Shown here: piece after piece, positions 53,918 through 64,000 of the stretch
Numbering within the stretch: position 1 is the stretch's first letter
How the letters are laid out: each line of letters opens with the position of its first letter
Assembly (NCBI GenBank): GCA_030248225.1
Contig: JASANE010028643.1
Location: 1 to 64,000 of the forward strand
Source of the DNA: Trileptium ribeirensis
Lineage: Eukaryota > Nematoda > Enoplea > Enoplida > Thoracostomopsidae
DNA: 64,000 bases
Reading direction: 5' to 3'
Program-made: the position numbers and the translations under genes
Notes under the pieces: model-generated
What the model saw: the letters and a program-made list of their open reading frames with translations, nothing else
Told to the model about the DNA's origin: nothing
Databases searched by the model: none

Positions 53918-54560
53918 CTACTTGAAAAAGCTGCAACGCAAATTGCTTGACTGGAACGTCAGTTCTGATATCAAGCGGATTGATGAACTAGTCCATAAAA
54001 TCATTCCATCTCTAAGTACCTTCGAGCGGGGTTTCAGCTGTATGTTGTCTAAATACATATGAACGCTCTTTAAAATCCAAAGTAGAAATAAGATCAGGAT
54101 AACAATCGTGATTGCATATCGATCATATGTCCGTTTGAACCAATCGGATGTTCTTAAGACATTGTAATTTTTATGGACCAATATTGCAGGCTCATAATGC
54201 ACCACTTTCTGAGTGAATGAAACAATATCGTTTTCGGAAGGCCTAAATAAGTTAATCGACGTGACGATAGTGTTAGGCGATGCTATCTGATTTTTAATTT
54301 CGTTCATATCGTTCCGAACAAGAGTCAGAGTAAATGTAAACCGTAGGACGTAGGACAACTGTTGTATAATTTCGTAGCTTGTGCCTGGGTAGCGACACTT
54401 TTTGGCTGAAAAGGTTGTTGCACAAGGCATTATAAACGGTGGAAACACCTTGCCGATAATGTTAATATTTTCCGTAGACAAGTTGCCAGTCAGCCCTGTG
54501 TTCATGTTGACAACAACAGGTTGTAATATATAAATCACCTTGTGATATAGTTCAAAATTG
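53918..54560 (-). CDS. Ionotropic glutamate receptor-like exon (partial or decayed)
   Basis: A 206-codon minus-strand frame preceded by a good splice acceptor (TTTAATTTGCAG ending at 54,561). The first part resembles the S1 ligand-binding half of iGluR/IR proteins: FPPFIMP, a Cys-containing stretch and GTSYEIIQQLSYVLRFTFTL. After about 100 residues comes one strong hydrophobic helix (YAITIVILILFLLWILKSVH), like M1, then a short LWTSSSIRLIS segment recalling the pore region. The frame stops at 53,918 before M2/M3. Flanking exons, if any, were not found, so it may be one exon of a chemoreceptor-type gene or a pseudogene. Assignment is by motif order only. Confidence 0.45.
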
Positions 54561-57218
54561 CTGCAAATTAAAGGTTTCGGAAATCGCTACTTTACTTTGT
54601 AAAGATAGCACACGTCCATAAATTACTCTTCCAGTGAAATAATATTCGTGTTCACGCTTGTAGCTAGATTTTGACGAAAGTTTCTGCAGTCGAACTTATT
54701 GTTCTTGCATTATTGTTGCCATGTCCTGGAAATATTCTATAATAAACAACAATTTATGACATAGGCAAAGTTAACATTGCAGAATACTGTACAAATTCTG
54801 TACAAAATAACCGCGTTACAGAGTATCCCATTCGAGCTGATCCGAAGTGAATATGCAGATATTTACTGCGGTAATCTGTAAACGATGCTTATGCGTAATA
54901 ATTTATTTTTCACTTAATATTAATGTGGTACCAATTTATATATGTACCTATAAAATTCCATAATTTGCGATATGAATAAACGGCAGCTATTTTTACACAA
55001 ATTTTCACGTAAAAATCGTAACTTAGCACCGTCAAAGACAGTGCTGTAACCTGCCTTGCACTTAGGTTGAGCTCAAATATTAGTAGATAGTTCATTGGTC
55101 AAGCAGCAAAGTTGAAAATCCTCCGATATCCGAGCAACGGCCTGAATAGATGACTGACGGCTTTCAGGGTAATTAACGGCCGAAAGTTGTTAGCGATCGG
55201 CAAACGGTTTTTCCGGCCGTTAATGAACGAAAATTTTTGATGGCTGACCATTCATTGGCCGACTGCCGGCATAATCTTCACTATCTCCACCTACAGCCTA
55301 AAACAGTTGGCTGTTTAAAGGCCAGCTCATGACCTTCGCGTTCGTTGCCCTGCAACGTATAGTTCCTTTCATCGCATTCGTATATTACGAATACCTATAA
55401 ATGCGTTTTAGACGTGCGTGCACAACAGGATACCAAAATTTGACCGTTTTGGTTTCCAAAATTTATAACTTTTTGTTGCGTGGTTCCATGGTGTTGAAGC
55501 TGGATCTAAAGTACATACTTGTTTAACTGGTAAAACAACCTATCACCACTTACTTATCTCTGTATAAACAATAAACCTATTTGGTCGTAACTTTGGAAAT
55601 CATACTTTTCAGGAAATTTTTAAAGTTTGCGTCGTAGCTCGAAGAAATGTTTTAACATACTGAATAACGGCAAATGTGCAATTTTCAGTGGGTTATTTTT
55701 CTATCTGGCAAGAGTTAACTGAAACTGTTGGAAATTCAAATGGTCAAAATCAAAGTTTCCAATTCGTGCCGGATTTTGACAGTTTGGGCAGGAAATCACT
55801 ACAGCAGCGCCAACACTAGACTAAGTGCAAAATATGATCTTAATGCCAAATAAAAAATTGCTATTCATGAACTTATGCTGAATTATGAGTCTTATTATTA
55901 TGCATAGATTTTTACTTTTTGAACAGAACTAATAGAACAAATCTCGATAAGACATTAAAGATGCGTTTCTTGTAAACGAGATACTACTGACATAAAGAAC
56001 TATATTTGTAGATTTTGTTATGCCAATTGCACCCGTTTGTAAGACGCTGGCATGCCAGTTGCACTAATCTGTATATAAGACATGCCAATCGCATTTATTT
56101 GGAAAATGGTGGAATACCTCAATTCCTAGATGGTTGCGTGAAGCTATCTAATAGCAGGAAGCAACTAGCATGTCAGCATCTGCAACTTAATATTTTAAAC
56201 ATGTCAGCTTTGAAAGTGCACATAGCCAAAGCCTGCAAATTTCATGTAATTGCTGCATAAGCGCAATATAATTTATCAAATATCTGAGTGTATAATCTGG
56301 GTTTAGATAATCCTCATCTTCATGGATGCTTTTGCGTACTCGTTTTGACCAATGCCAGGTCTATTGATGTTCATATGAAAATTAGCTTCCAAATTTCGCT
56401 TTGTTCATGCGGAGGGAAAGTATCGAACGGAGTTTTCTTTAAAAATACAGCGCACAAATGAAGAAATTCCTTTTTTCTCTGTCACTTCGTCGCATAAATT
56501 GTCGTCAAATTGATTTTTCCGTAATTTTTTTGTTGGATGCAGGTGGAATATAGCTGTGCACCCAGGTTTGTATCTACGCTGCTGCCGTGATCTGCTACCT
56601 AAATTCTCACCTATCCGAACGAATTAGAGACTTTTTCGATTTCGGTCATTTGGGCTCACCCGACATTTTTGGTCACAAGTCTTACCTCAGGCATCACCAT
56701 TCATCGAGAGCTAACAGTTTGCAGTTACATATTTTTTGCCAGATTTTAGCAATAACCCAAAGTTCGAAAAGTACACCCAAAATTTGGATTTTTCAAAATT
56801 TTTTGAGATTAAGGTTTTTGTTTAATTTGTGTTTATGTCGATATGCTATCAGCCTGATTGTGCCAAATGCTACATTGCCTAAATATCTCTATTACAATTT
56901 TTCACGTTTCTAATAAATAAGTGCACCAAAAACATCACCTGCAGAAGATGCTGAGTAACTTCCATTTTCTGCCATATTTACATAGCGATAAAATCAATTT
57001 ATTCCCAATGCGACTCATTTTCAAAAAATTTTATGTTGTTTAGCTTGAAAATTTAGTTCAGTTCTATTCTCAATTTTGTTGTTCCTTGCGCCATCAAGAT
57101 GCTAAAAATTGTTACACCTCAGGACGTACACACCTACCCTTCGGCCACATAGATATTTCCAGCAGTAAACTTGTACTGATATTCTTAAAAATAAACATCA
57201 TATATATACATATATATA
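54561..57218. other. Gene-free region
   Basis: No supported gene. An 11-bp perfect inverted repeat ATTAACGGCCG (55,172-55,182) with CGGCCGTTAAT (55,214-55,224) is the only clear structure. Confidence 0.3.
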
Positions 57219-57241
57219 GGGTGTCCGTTAAGTAACGCCCC
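57219..57241. repeat. Probable mariner-type terminal inverted repeat
   Basis: GGGTGTCCGTTAAGTAACGC directly after a TA dinucleotide (57,217-57,218), the form of IS630/Tc1/mariner ends. It lies about 0.3 kb beyond the C-terminal end of the minus-strand transposase. The opposite end was not found. Confidence 0.5.
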
Positions 57242-57506
57242 AGCATAACCCAGCGCGCCAAATAATAAACATATATATAATCATTCGGTATGCACGTTCT
57301 CTCAAATATAACTTAGAGGTTTTTGATGAATAACAGTTACCGTAAGTGCGAACCTGGGCGCCTCTAAGATTAATACATTCTTTCTGTCGAAAGCTGTGAT
57401 TTCGGCAGACTTCGAACTTTGTCAGGCTCCAGAAGATAGTGCTCCTTCGGTGCAGCCTCTTTCAGACACAATAGGGTTTGTGATTTGCGCTTTTATACCT
57501 TCTTCT

Positions 57507-58200
57507 TTAATACTCCCAAAGAAAAAAGTCGGGATGGTTTAGATCATTAGTGCGAGCAGGCCATTGGACAGAGCCTAAGCGCCCCAGGCAACCGACGGGG
57601 AAGGTTTCGTCCAACCAACGGCGCTCAGCCATCACAATATGAGCAGGCGCGCAATCTTGCCTAAAATGAAGCCTGTTAGTATTTTGTAATTGTTGAATAT
57701 TAGGATAAAATTCATTTCGAAGCATCATTACATAGTTGTCTGTATTCACAGTATATCGAAAAATAATGACCCAAAAAATCCACAAGACCACATCACGACC
57801 CATACTAGTAGTCTAGGGGCATTCATATTCTGTTAGGTTGTGTTATGAGGGTTTTCTGCATGCCTATATCCACGATTGTGCAGGGTAACGCGGCTGTTCA
57901 ATTTAAAATTACTTTGGTCGGACCAAATAACTTCGTCAGCAAAGTCTGGATCATCATCGAGATGCTGCATTCGTTTTTCACATTATCTAGGCCTACTCCT
58001 CATTCAGAGCATGAACTGACGCCGGTCTAAAATGTTTTAGACACAGACTTTTAACAATTGGGAAACAGTCGATTTGCTGATGCCGGTTTCAACAACAGAA
58101 AGGCCAATTGGCTTTGTTGGACTATGCAGCTTTCACACAAATATGTTTGCAAAAACCGGGCGGTCCATGACGGTGACGGCAAGCTAATTTTTGCATTTTC
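57507..58200 (-). pseudogene. Tc/mariner-type transposase (decayed)
   Basis: Minus-strand pieces in more than one frame. DDDPDFADEVIWSDQSNFKL carries the first catalytic Asp; then VTLHNRGYRHAENPH; FRQDCAPAHIV has the second Asp; DETFPVGCLGRLGSVQWPAR and TNDLNHPDFFLWEY cover the third acidic position. Upstream remnants near 58,050-58,150 fit the helix-turn-helix part. Stops (for example just after the NPH motif) and frameshifts show that it is inactive. Confidence 0.8.
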
Positions 58201-58296
58201 GGTTATTACAATAGTTAAGTAAAAGTACAGAAAGAACACATACAATTAACAATACTATTCATTATAGTTGGGTTTATCCTAGGTAACAGCAATTAT

Positions 58297-58660
58297 TGCC
58301 CCCTCCAATTTGATGCTGGAGCCCCTTCCAGCTGGATATGGGTCCCCTTCCAATTTGATATTGGTGCGCCCTTGCAGTTTGATACTTGCGCCTCCTTCAA
58401 CTTAATATTGGTCTCCTTACAGTTTGATAATGGTGCCACCTCCAGTTTAATTTTGGTGCCCCTTGCAGTTCGATATCGCTATCTCCTTCTGTTTGATATT
58501 GGTGCCCCCTCCAATTTGGTATTGGTGCCCCCACCAGTTTAATATCGGTGCATCGCTCCAGTTTGATGTTTTCGCCCCCCTCCAGTTCGATATTGGTGTT
58601 CCCTCCAGTTTGATATTGATGCCCCCAAAATTTGATATTGGTACCCACCTCTAGTTTGAG
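58297..58660. repeat. Minisatellite of about 29-bp units
   Basis: About 12 imperfect head-to-tail copies of GTGCCCCCTCCAGTTTGATA with a TTG-type end, spanning 364 bp. The open frames on both strands here (for example HQYQTGG repeats) are translations of the repeat. Confidence 0.85.
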
Positions 58661-58766
58661 TCAATTTCTTGTCATCCCTGCATCGCCTCATGTTTAAATC
58701 AGGTGTAGAAAAAGACAACTTTCAATATTGGCCGTATAATGTCAAGTTTTGCATTTAAATTCTACA

Positions 58767-61700
58767 ATGCGTGGTTCACAGAGAAATGTGTGCACTTGTT
58801 CTACATCGTCAGCATATACACACGTGTCTATCAAAACAATACAAGCGACAATATGTAACAACCTTCGTGAGTTGTTAGGCACAGCGGCTTCTGTGTAACA
58901 ACTTCGTTACATTGTTACGCATATGCAAACATTGCTAATGTTGTTACGTCCTGCTCATTGCAGCAACGATACAGTTGTACTTGCATTTGTTGCCACGGCA
59001 AAATATGCGCGTACAAATCCAAATTAGAGTGTATTTTGTCAAGAAAGTAGCAACTCGGTTGAGAGGAGAAATAGAAAGAATACATTATCGAAGCCTGAGC
59101 TCCCGGGTGGGGATAGCGGGGCCATCAGGGAAGGTTGAACGGCTTCTTACACAGGGGAGTCAGCCGGTCGGGAAAGGGTTGTGGCGCTTTCATCTCCTGT
59201 GGATTCTGCAGCACCGGTTACTCTTTGTGGGCCAACAACCTGTCAGGGGGCCGGGGTTTCGCCCCTATGGGGTTGGGTGGCCCACGCCCCAGGAAGTACC
59301 CCTTCAATGGGGTCACTATATACTATTATACTGCTATTTTTATAATTTTTGGGCATGCATTACGTGTCTATCACCAAAAGGACCAAGATCTGAATTTCGC
59401 ACAATTAGAAACAAAATGTCATAAAGACAATACACCGGCAATGCATTATGTTGTGCGTTGAGGTAATCTTCGAGAAAACACGCCCCAAATTTTCAGTCTA
59501 CGGTAGGTTTTATACCAGTGCACACAAGATTATCGCCAAAATTTATTAGGGACGCTAAACTAAGAGGAACGGAGCTTAATTACAGATTATCGACGTTGAA
59601 TTTATAATGTTTCATTTCGCCCGGCCAATTTAACTAATGAACTGAATTTCATTAGCCTTGATTCTCCTGCCTGTTGTTCAAGTGGCAGTAACTAGGTGAA
59701 AGAAAACACCATTGTAAAAATTTTGTGTTCCAATAAATAAAATGTCAAATAAATATGTTTAAATAAATACATATATATATCACACAAAATGAAATGTAAA
59801 ATATCTAAAGCAATTAAAAGTCATAGGCGTTGCTGCACAATATACTACTGTTTTCCATAAACTGAATTTGCGAATAGATTAATTTTTATATTCTATGATC
59901 GATAATTAAACTTTAATTGTAAAACCAGATCCGTTAAATGTGTTGTTCATGGATCTCATATCTTGAAAATAACATGCAAACAGTTATGAAATTTTGAAAA
60001 TAAACGTATGCGTTTAATATTGTTTGTCTCACAGACGATTATGTCCAAAAATGCACGCCATGATGATTTTATATATATAACATATGAGTGTGTTATAAAA
60101 TATCAACTGAATCTGTTCCACTTTATTATGTATCGGTTAAAACACAAAACATTTTTCTTTTGAAGAAACCAAAATGTGGGCAGCTACGGATTAATTTATA
60201 GGTTATTTTCTCTGAGTGAAAATGTTAAGTTAAAACAAAGGAGTCACTTGTTTGCGCAAATGATTAGTTGCCCTATCTGCTATAATTATCTAGATAATTA
60301 CGGCAGCAATATATTTTAGTATATCATCGTATTAAAAATTATTATACCAAATGATGACTAAAATGTTGTAAACATATCTTACTAACGACACGTATTATGA
60401 AGACTGCAAAATAAATACCTTCTCCGACTATGAAGTTATAGAGTAAACGCAAATTTTGAAGTTAAATCTAGTCGGACATTATAATATTTTGTAACCTATG
60501 AATTGTTCACATAAAGATAGACTAAAATTTAGCAGCGCATGAATTATCGAAATGCAGCTTCCTCTGAGCACGGATTAAACAAGTCAATCCAAAGTTGGGA
60601 ACAAAATTGTGTAGCTGGGTAAGACTAATTCCATTTTATTCAAGATGTATGGATATTACGCGTCATAAAAACAACAGCATCATATACTGTTTGCGTCACG
60701 AAACCTATAATAGCCAGTGAAGTCCCAGAAAACAACACTGAACCAAATAGCAGTGACGACAAAGTATTTTCCATAAATTACTCTCGTGGACAGTCGACTT
60801 ATACCTGAACATGATAAGCTATTGTATAGTCATGGTGGTTTCTAAAAGCAACATGAATATAAATTATATTCCAGAAACGATAGAGTATATTCTAGAAGGT
60901 TTTTCGAACCTAGATCCACTGAAAACCAGGCCTTCATAGGAGGGTCAGCCGGTCGGCGGGAGAGATGTTGAACCTCAGGCGGGGAAGCAACGTACCAAAG
61001 TTGTTATGCGCGACTAAAATTAACATCACCCCGTCGGCCATCCTATTTTGTCAAAGCCGATGTGGAATCGAACACCATTGTTACGTAACAAACAGGGCAT
61101 TTGGGACGGTTTTTCGTTAACCAAAATTGGACAAAGTGGAATCGAACTGCCAAAAATTATTGACTGTCTCGGAACAGAATTTTGGGATTTCTTATGAGTA
61201 GAAAATGGTTCGCTGCTAATTAGAACATTGACTAATTCAGGATTCGTTTTGTTCGCCAACACGAACATTGTTAAGATTTTTAGTTTTCAGCATTCGCGAA
61301 CATTGCCTTCTCAAACGAAATTAAACAAATTTTTGTTCACAAAAATTTTAAATTTTCTGTAAATGTTCAAGTATTCGAGAACAAACAATTTTGATATTTT
61401 ACATTTTCAGCAAATTTGCACAATCATTAAATAATTAACCTAGAATCATAGTCGAATATGATATAGAAAAGAACTTGTTAGAAAAGCAATTGTAGATTCA
61501 AACACAGCGCGAGCACGATTGATAAGTCAACATCGCCGACGTAACTTAAATTTAAGAAAGCAAATGTTCCCAAACATTTGATGCTTGGTGATTTTAATCA
61601 TACATGCTCGATGTCTCTCGCGTATTTTTTTATGACAAACAATCTATACAAAAATAAATTTATTTAAGAACTACGATTGTGTTCGCGAACATTTGCTTAA

Positions 61701-62280
61701 GAATATACGTTTGGGTTGGCGAACAAATTATATTTTTTGTACGTTTGCGTTCACTAACTAGTTTAAAAATTTTCGCGAACAAATTATATTTTTTATACGT
61801 TTGCGTTCACGAACTAGTTTAAAATTTCTTGATTTTAAATGTTGAACAACATGTTTAAAATAGTTTATATCGCTGCGTTATTGCACGCCATGTGTAGAGC
61901 GGTGCCTCCCTGCGACATTGTTTATGCACAAAACCCACGAATTTAAAACTCACAAAATTATGTTTTCAACAATTTCTGGATTTCACTAACGAATATTCCA
62001 ACCAAAAATAACTCATTTCATACTACCTTACTGCTGTTATTAAATGGTTTTGCTACATTATGCAGTCACAATGAAGCGTTCTGTTACAAAAAATATGGCA
62101 ATTGTAAAAATAGGATGGTAGGCGGGGTCATTGCAAGTTTAGTCGCACATTATGTAGAACCCGCTGTGCTTAACAGCTCACGAAGGTTGTTACATACTGT
62201 CGCTTGTATTGTTTTGATACACACGTGTGTATATCTGACGATGTCGAACAAGTGCACACATTTCTCTGTGAACCACGCAT
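58767..62280. mobile_element. 3.5-kb non-autonomous element with 120-bp terminal inverted repeats
   Basis: Left end 58,767-58,887 and right end 62,161-62,280 are reverse complements with only a few differences (ATGCGTGGTTCACAGAGAAA, CACACGTGT, CAAAACAATACAAGCGACA, AACAACCTTCGTGAG). Inside no transposase or other protein is recognised; two overlapping frames at 58,975-59,461 cover a GC-rich patch and have no motifs. No clear target duplication was seen at the ends, so the superfamily is undetermined. Confidence 0.75.
61722..61832. repeat. Tandem duplication with GCGAAC motifs inside the 3.5-kb element
   Basis: Two copies of GCGAACAAATTATATTTTTT followed by TACGTTTGCGTTCAC.AACTAGTTTAAAA, about 57 bp apart. 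Several more GCGAACATT motifs lie at 61,290-61,700. Confidence 0.8.
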
Positions 62281-62909
62281 AATGTAAGACAGTTCTTATA
62301 TATTATAGCATGCGTAATATGTTGTAAGTACTGTAATATGAGTTTTATATTACACAATTTTCGATTAAAACTAATTCATAAAGGACAAACTATTTTACTA
62401 ATGGTAGAAGGTCGACTAGCTAATGCTGATTGTAAAATGATTGTTTTTTCACGAAGATTGGCGCCAAGCGTACCCATCTAAGTAATACACATTACTAAGT
62501 AAAATTTTCAGAATTATATAAGACGCCTTTATCAAACACCCTGGCATTTTGGATAGTTATAAACCATTAGCACTACAAGCCGCTGTGACATCTTTCACTT
62601 GACAAAAAACCAAACTCAACCTCCTTTCCTTAGTTTTGCCAGCAAATAACTTTCTTACAGACAAGTTTGCTTTATTGTTGTTAAATCAAGTTTTTGAAGC
62701 ATTTAACGAGTACATGCTCATGGGGTGGTTGGTCTCCCTGGGACATCGAAGCCCCTCTCGCCATCTTGGCACATACCGCCATTTGTCCCTGGTACGAAGC
62801 GTGATCCAACCTGGGTCTCTGCACCTCCTTTCTCGCCCCAAAGCTTGTGAAAAATTTTAGCAAGAATTGTGGTAAATTGACAAAATTTTGAGAAAATCTT
62901 TAATTCCTA
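62281..62909. other. Flank between the 3.5-kb element and the tandem duplication
   Basis: No gene supported; opposed frames at 62,636-62,863 look like chance. Confidence 0.3.
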
Positions 62910-63478
62910 AAAATGTCACACAGTTATCCTTCCCGCAGGCGGACCGGCTGATCCCTTTTGGGAGGTCGAACGTCGAACCCCATCCTCTTACAGACCTTTG
63001 CTACCCATCTCTGGATCCTCGGACCATAAGAATTTATGGCACAGCGGTAATGATATCATTGACGACATTATTAAAAGAATTTCTTCTACTGGAAATATAC
63101 GATGGCATGCCGTAATCATACAGCGTAGTTTGCTAAACGAGAGTCTATTATTTAACAGTCGCTGTTATTTCTTTATAAGTTGTTGCGAATTCTTGAAAAT
63201 TTCAGACAGTTATCCTTCCCGCAGGCGGAAAGGCTGATCCCCCTTGGGAGGTCGAACGCCGAAAACCATGCATTCTCTCAGATCTTTGCTAATCACCCCA
63301 GGGACCTTGAGAACTTATGCCAGAGCGGTAGTGGTATCACTGTCGACATTATTACAATATTTTTTCTCCTGGAAATATACGGTGGCATATAGTATTCATA
63401 TTTGCGTATTCACACAGAGTAATTTGCTAACCGAGATTTGATTATTCAACAGTCACTGTTATTTCGTTATTAGTTGTT
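62910..63478. repeat. Tandem duplication of a 286-bp unit
   Basis: Copy 1 (62,910-63,195) and copy 2 (63,196-63,478) share CAGTTATCCTTCCCGCAGGC, GGGAGGTCGAACG, GACATTATTA, CTGGAAATATACG.TGGCAT and CAGTC.CTGTTATTTC, roughly 80% by eye. No frame is conserved between them. Confidence 0.8.
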
Positions 63479-64000
63479 GTATTTTAATGTTTTCATGAAT
63501 AGATATCCACTGTGTAAACCTAAAACTAAGACTATCTGCACGCGCCATTGTTGGATGCTGTCGGATTAGGGTAATAAATTATCAAAATAGAAAAATCTCG
63601 AATCCAAACACAGTCTGCTTGCAGTTTTCTTAATCGTAACATCAAAATTAGGCCAAAACAAATTTTACAATCTATAGAGAGGTTCGATGGAGTACTAAAT
63701 CACTCGCCGTGAAATGTGTATAACAGTGTAATACGAAAGTTTGATAAACACAACTGGAAATAGAGATTGCGCTATATTCCTGCCTCTTGAATCGTATGCG
63801 ATTTTGGTTGTGATACACGTATGAGAACGAGACTACATTTTTCGCTCGGGTCGCCGTACATGGATGCCCACTCAGTATTCCTTTCCTGGTAGTCTGTATG
63901 CTCGGCTGCAGCTGAATGCACGCTTTCTCGACTCGGCAGGAACTCTATGTGCATGCATGGCTTGGTGCCGTTCCAAATGTTTGACGGCTAGGTTGAAATT
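63479..64000. other. Window end, no feature
   Basis: Nothing supportable in the last 0.5 kb. Confidence 0.3.

Noticed and set aside
58397..58654. Repetitive HQYQTGG/IKLEG-type protein
   Set aside because: Translation of the 29-bp minisatellite; both strands are open.
59135..59461. GC-rich frame possibly derived from a bacterial or recent foreign insert
   Set aside because: It is only a short GC-rich patch inside the 3.5-kb element, with no protein motif.
1..64000. CRISPR array, integron or prophage-like system
   Set aside because: The tandem repeats seen have degenerate units without uniform repeat-spacer architecture, and everything recognisable is eukaryotic.

Overview
The window is eukaryotic, most likely an invertebrate animal. 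The evidence is the transposon mix (Ty3/gypsy LTR elements, CR1/Jockey-like LINEs with an endonuclease and a PHD-type ORF1, a Tc/mariner-type transposase, hAT-like and fold-back MITEs), an ABCA-family lipid transporter, a usable splice acceptor and AATAAA signals, and the near absence of other genes. I cannot name the species. The DNA is AT-rich, gene-poor and heavily layered with decayed repeats.

1-6170: the 3' part of a Ty3/gypsy retrotransposon. A long intact pol reading frame starts inside the reverse transcriptase DD motif, continues through RNase H and integrase, and ends in a C4HC3 PHD finger. Two further unrecognised reading frames follow, then a polypurine tract and the probable start of the 3' LTR. 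6172-6945 is a 774-nt stretch with one single G on the + strand. About 8200-15620 holds four diverged, probably non-coding repeat units of about 2 kb in tandem; the third is 5'-truncated and the fourth carries a LINE remnant.

14.4-24.5 kb is a graveyard of LINEs. A largely complete but dead CR1-like copy lies on the minus strand (RT, endonuclease, PHD-type ORF1), broken by scrambled gypsy pieces and by a 1.1-kb insertion with a 9-bp flanking duplication. A second dead LINE lies on the plus strand. 24.5-31.3 kb holds dispersed repeats and no gene.

31,357-37,638 is the one convincing host gene: a full-size ABCA transporter of about 2093 residues whose whole coding region is uninterrupted. It lies downstream of a likely 5'-UTR splice acceptor and upstream of an AATAAA. 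Tandem repeats follow it.

38-64 kb is repeat-rich. It contains an 897-bp hAT-like MITE with perfect 10-bp terminal inverted repeats and an 8-bp target duplication, a 2.9-kb inverted repeat with 1.1-kb arms, two neighbouring fold-back MITEs with 7-bp duplications, an exon resembling an ionotropic glutamate receptor, a dead mariner-type transposase, a minisatellite, a 3.5-kb element with 120-bp terminal inverted repeats and no transposase, and a 286-bp tandem duplication.

The strongest leads are the PHD finger in the place where chromoviruses carry a chromodomain, the nearly G-free tract, the four-unit tandem array, and the long hairpin-forming inverted repeat.
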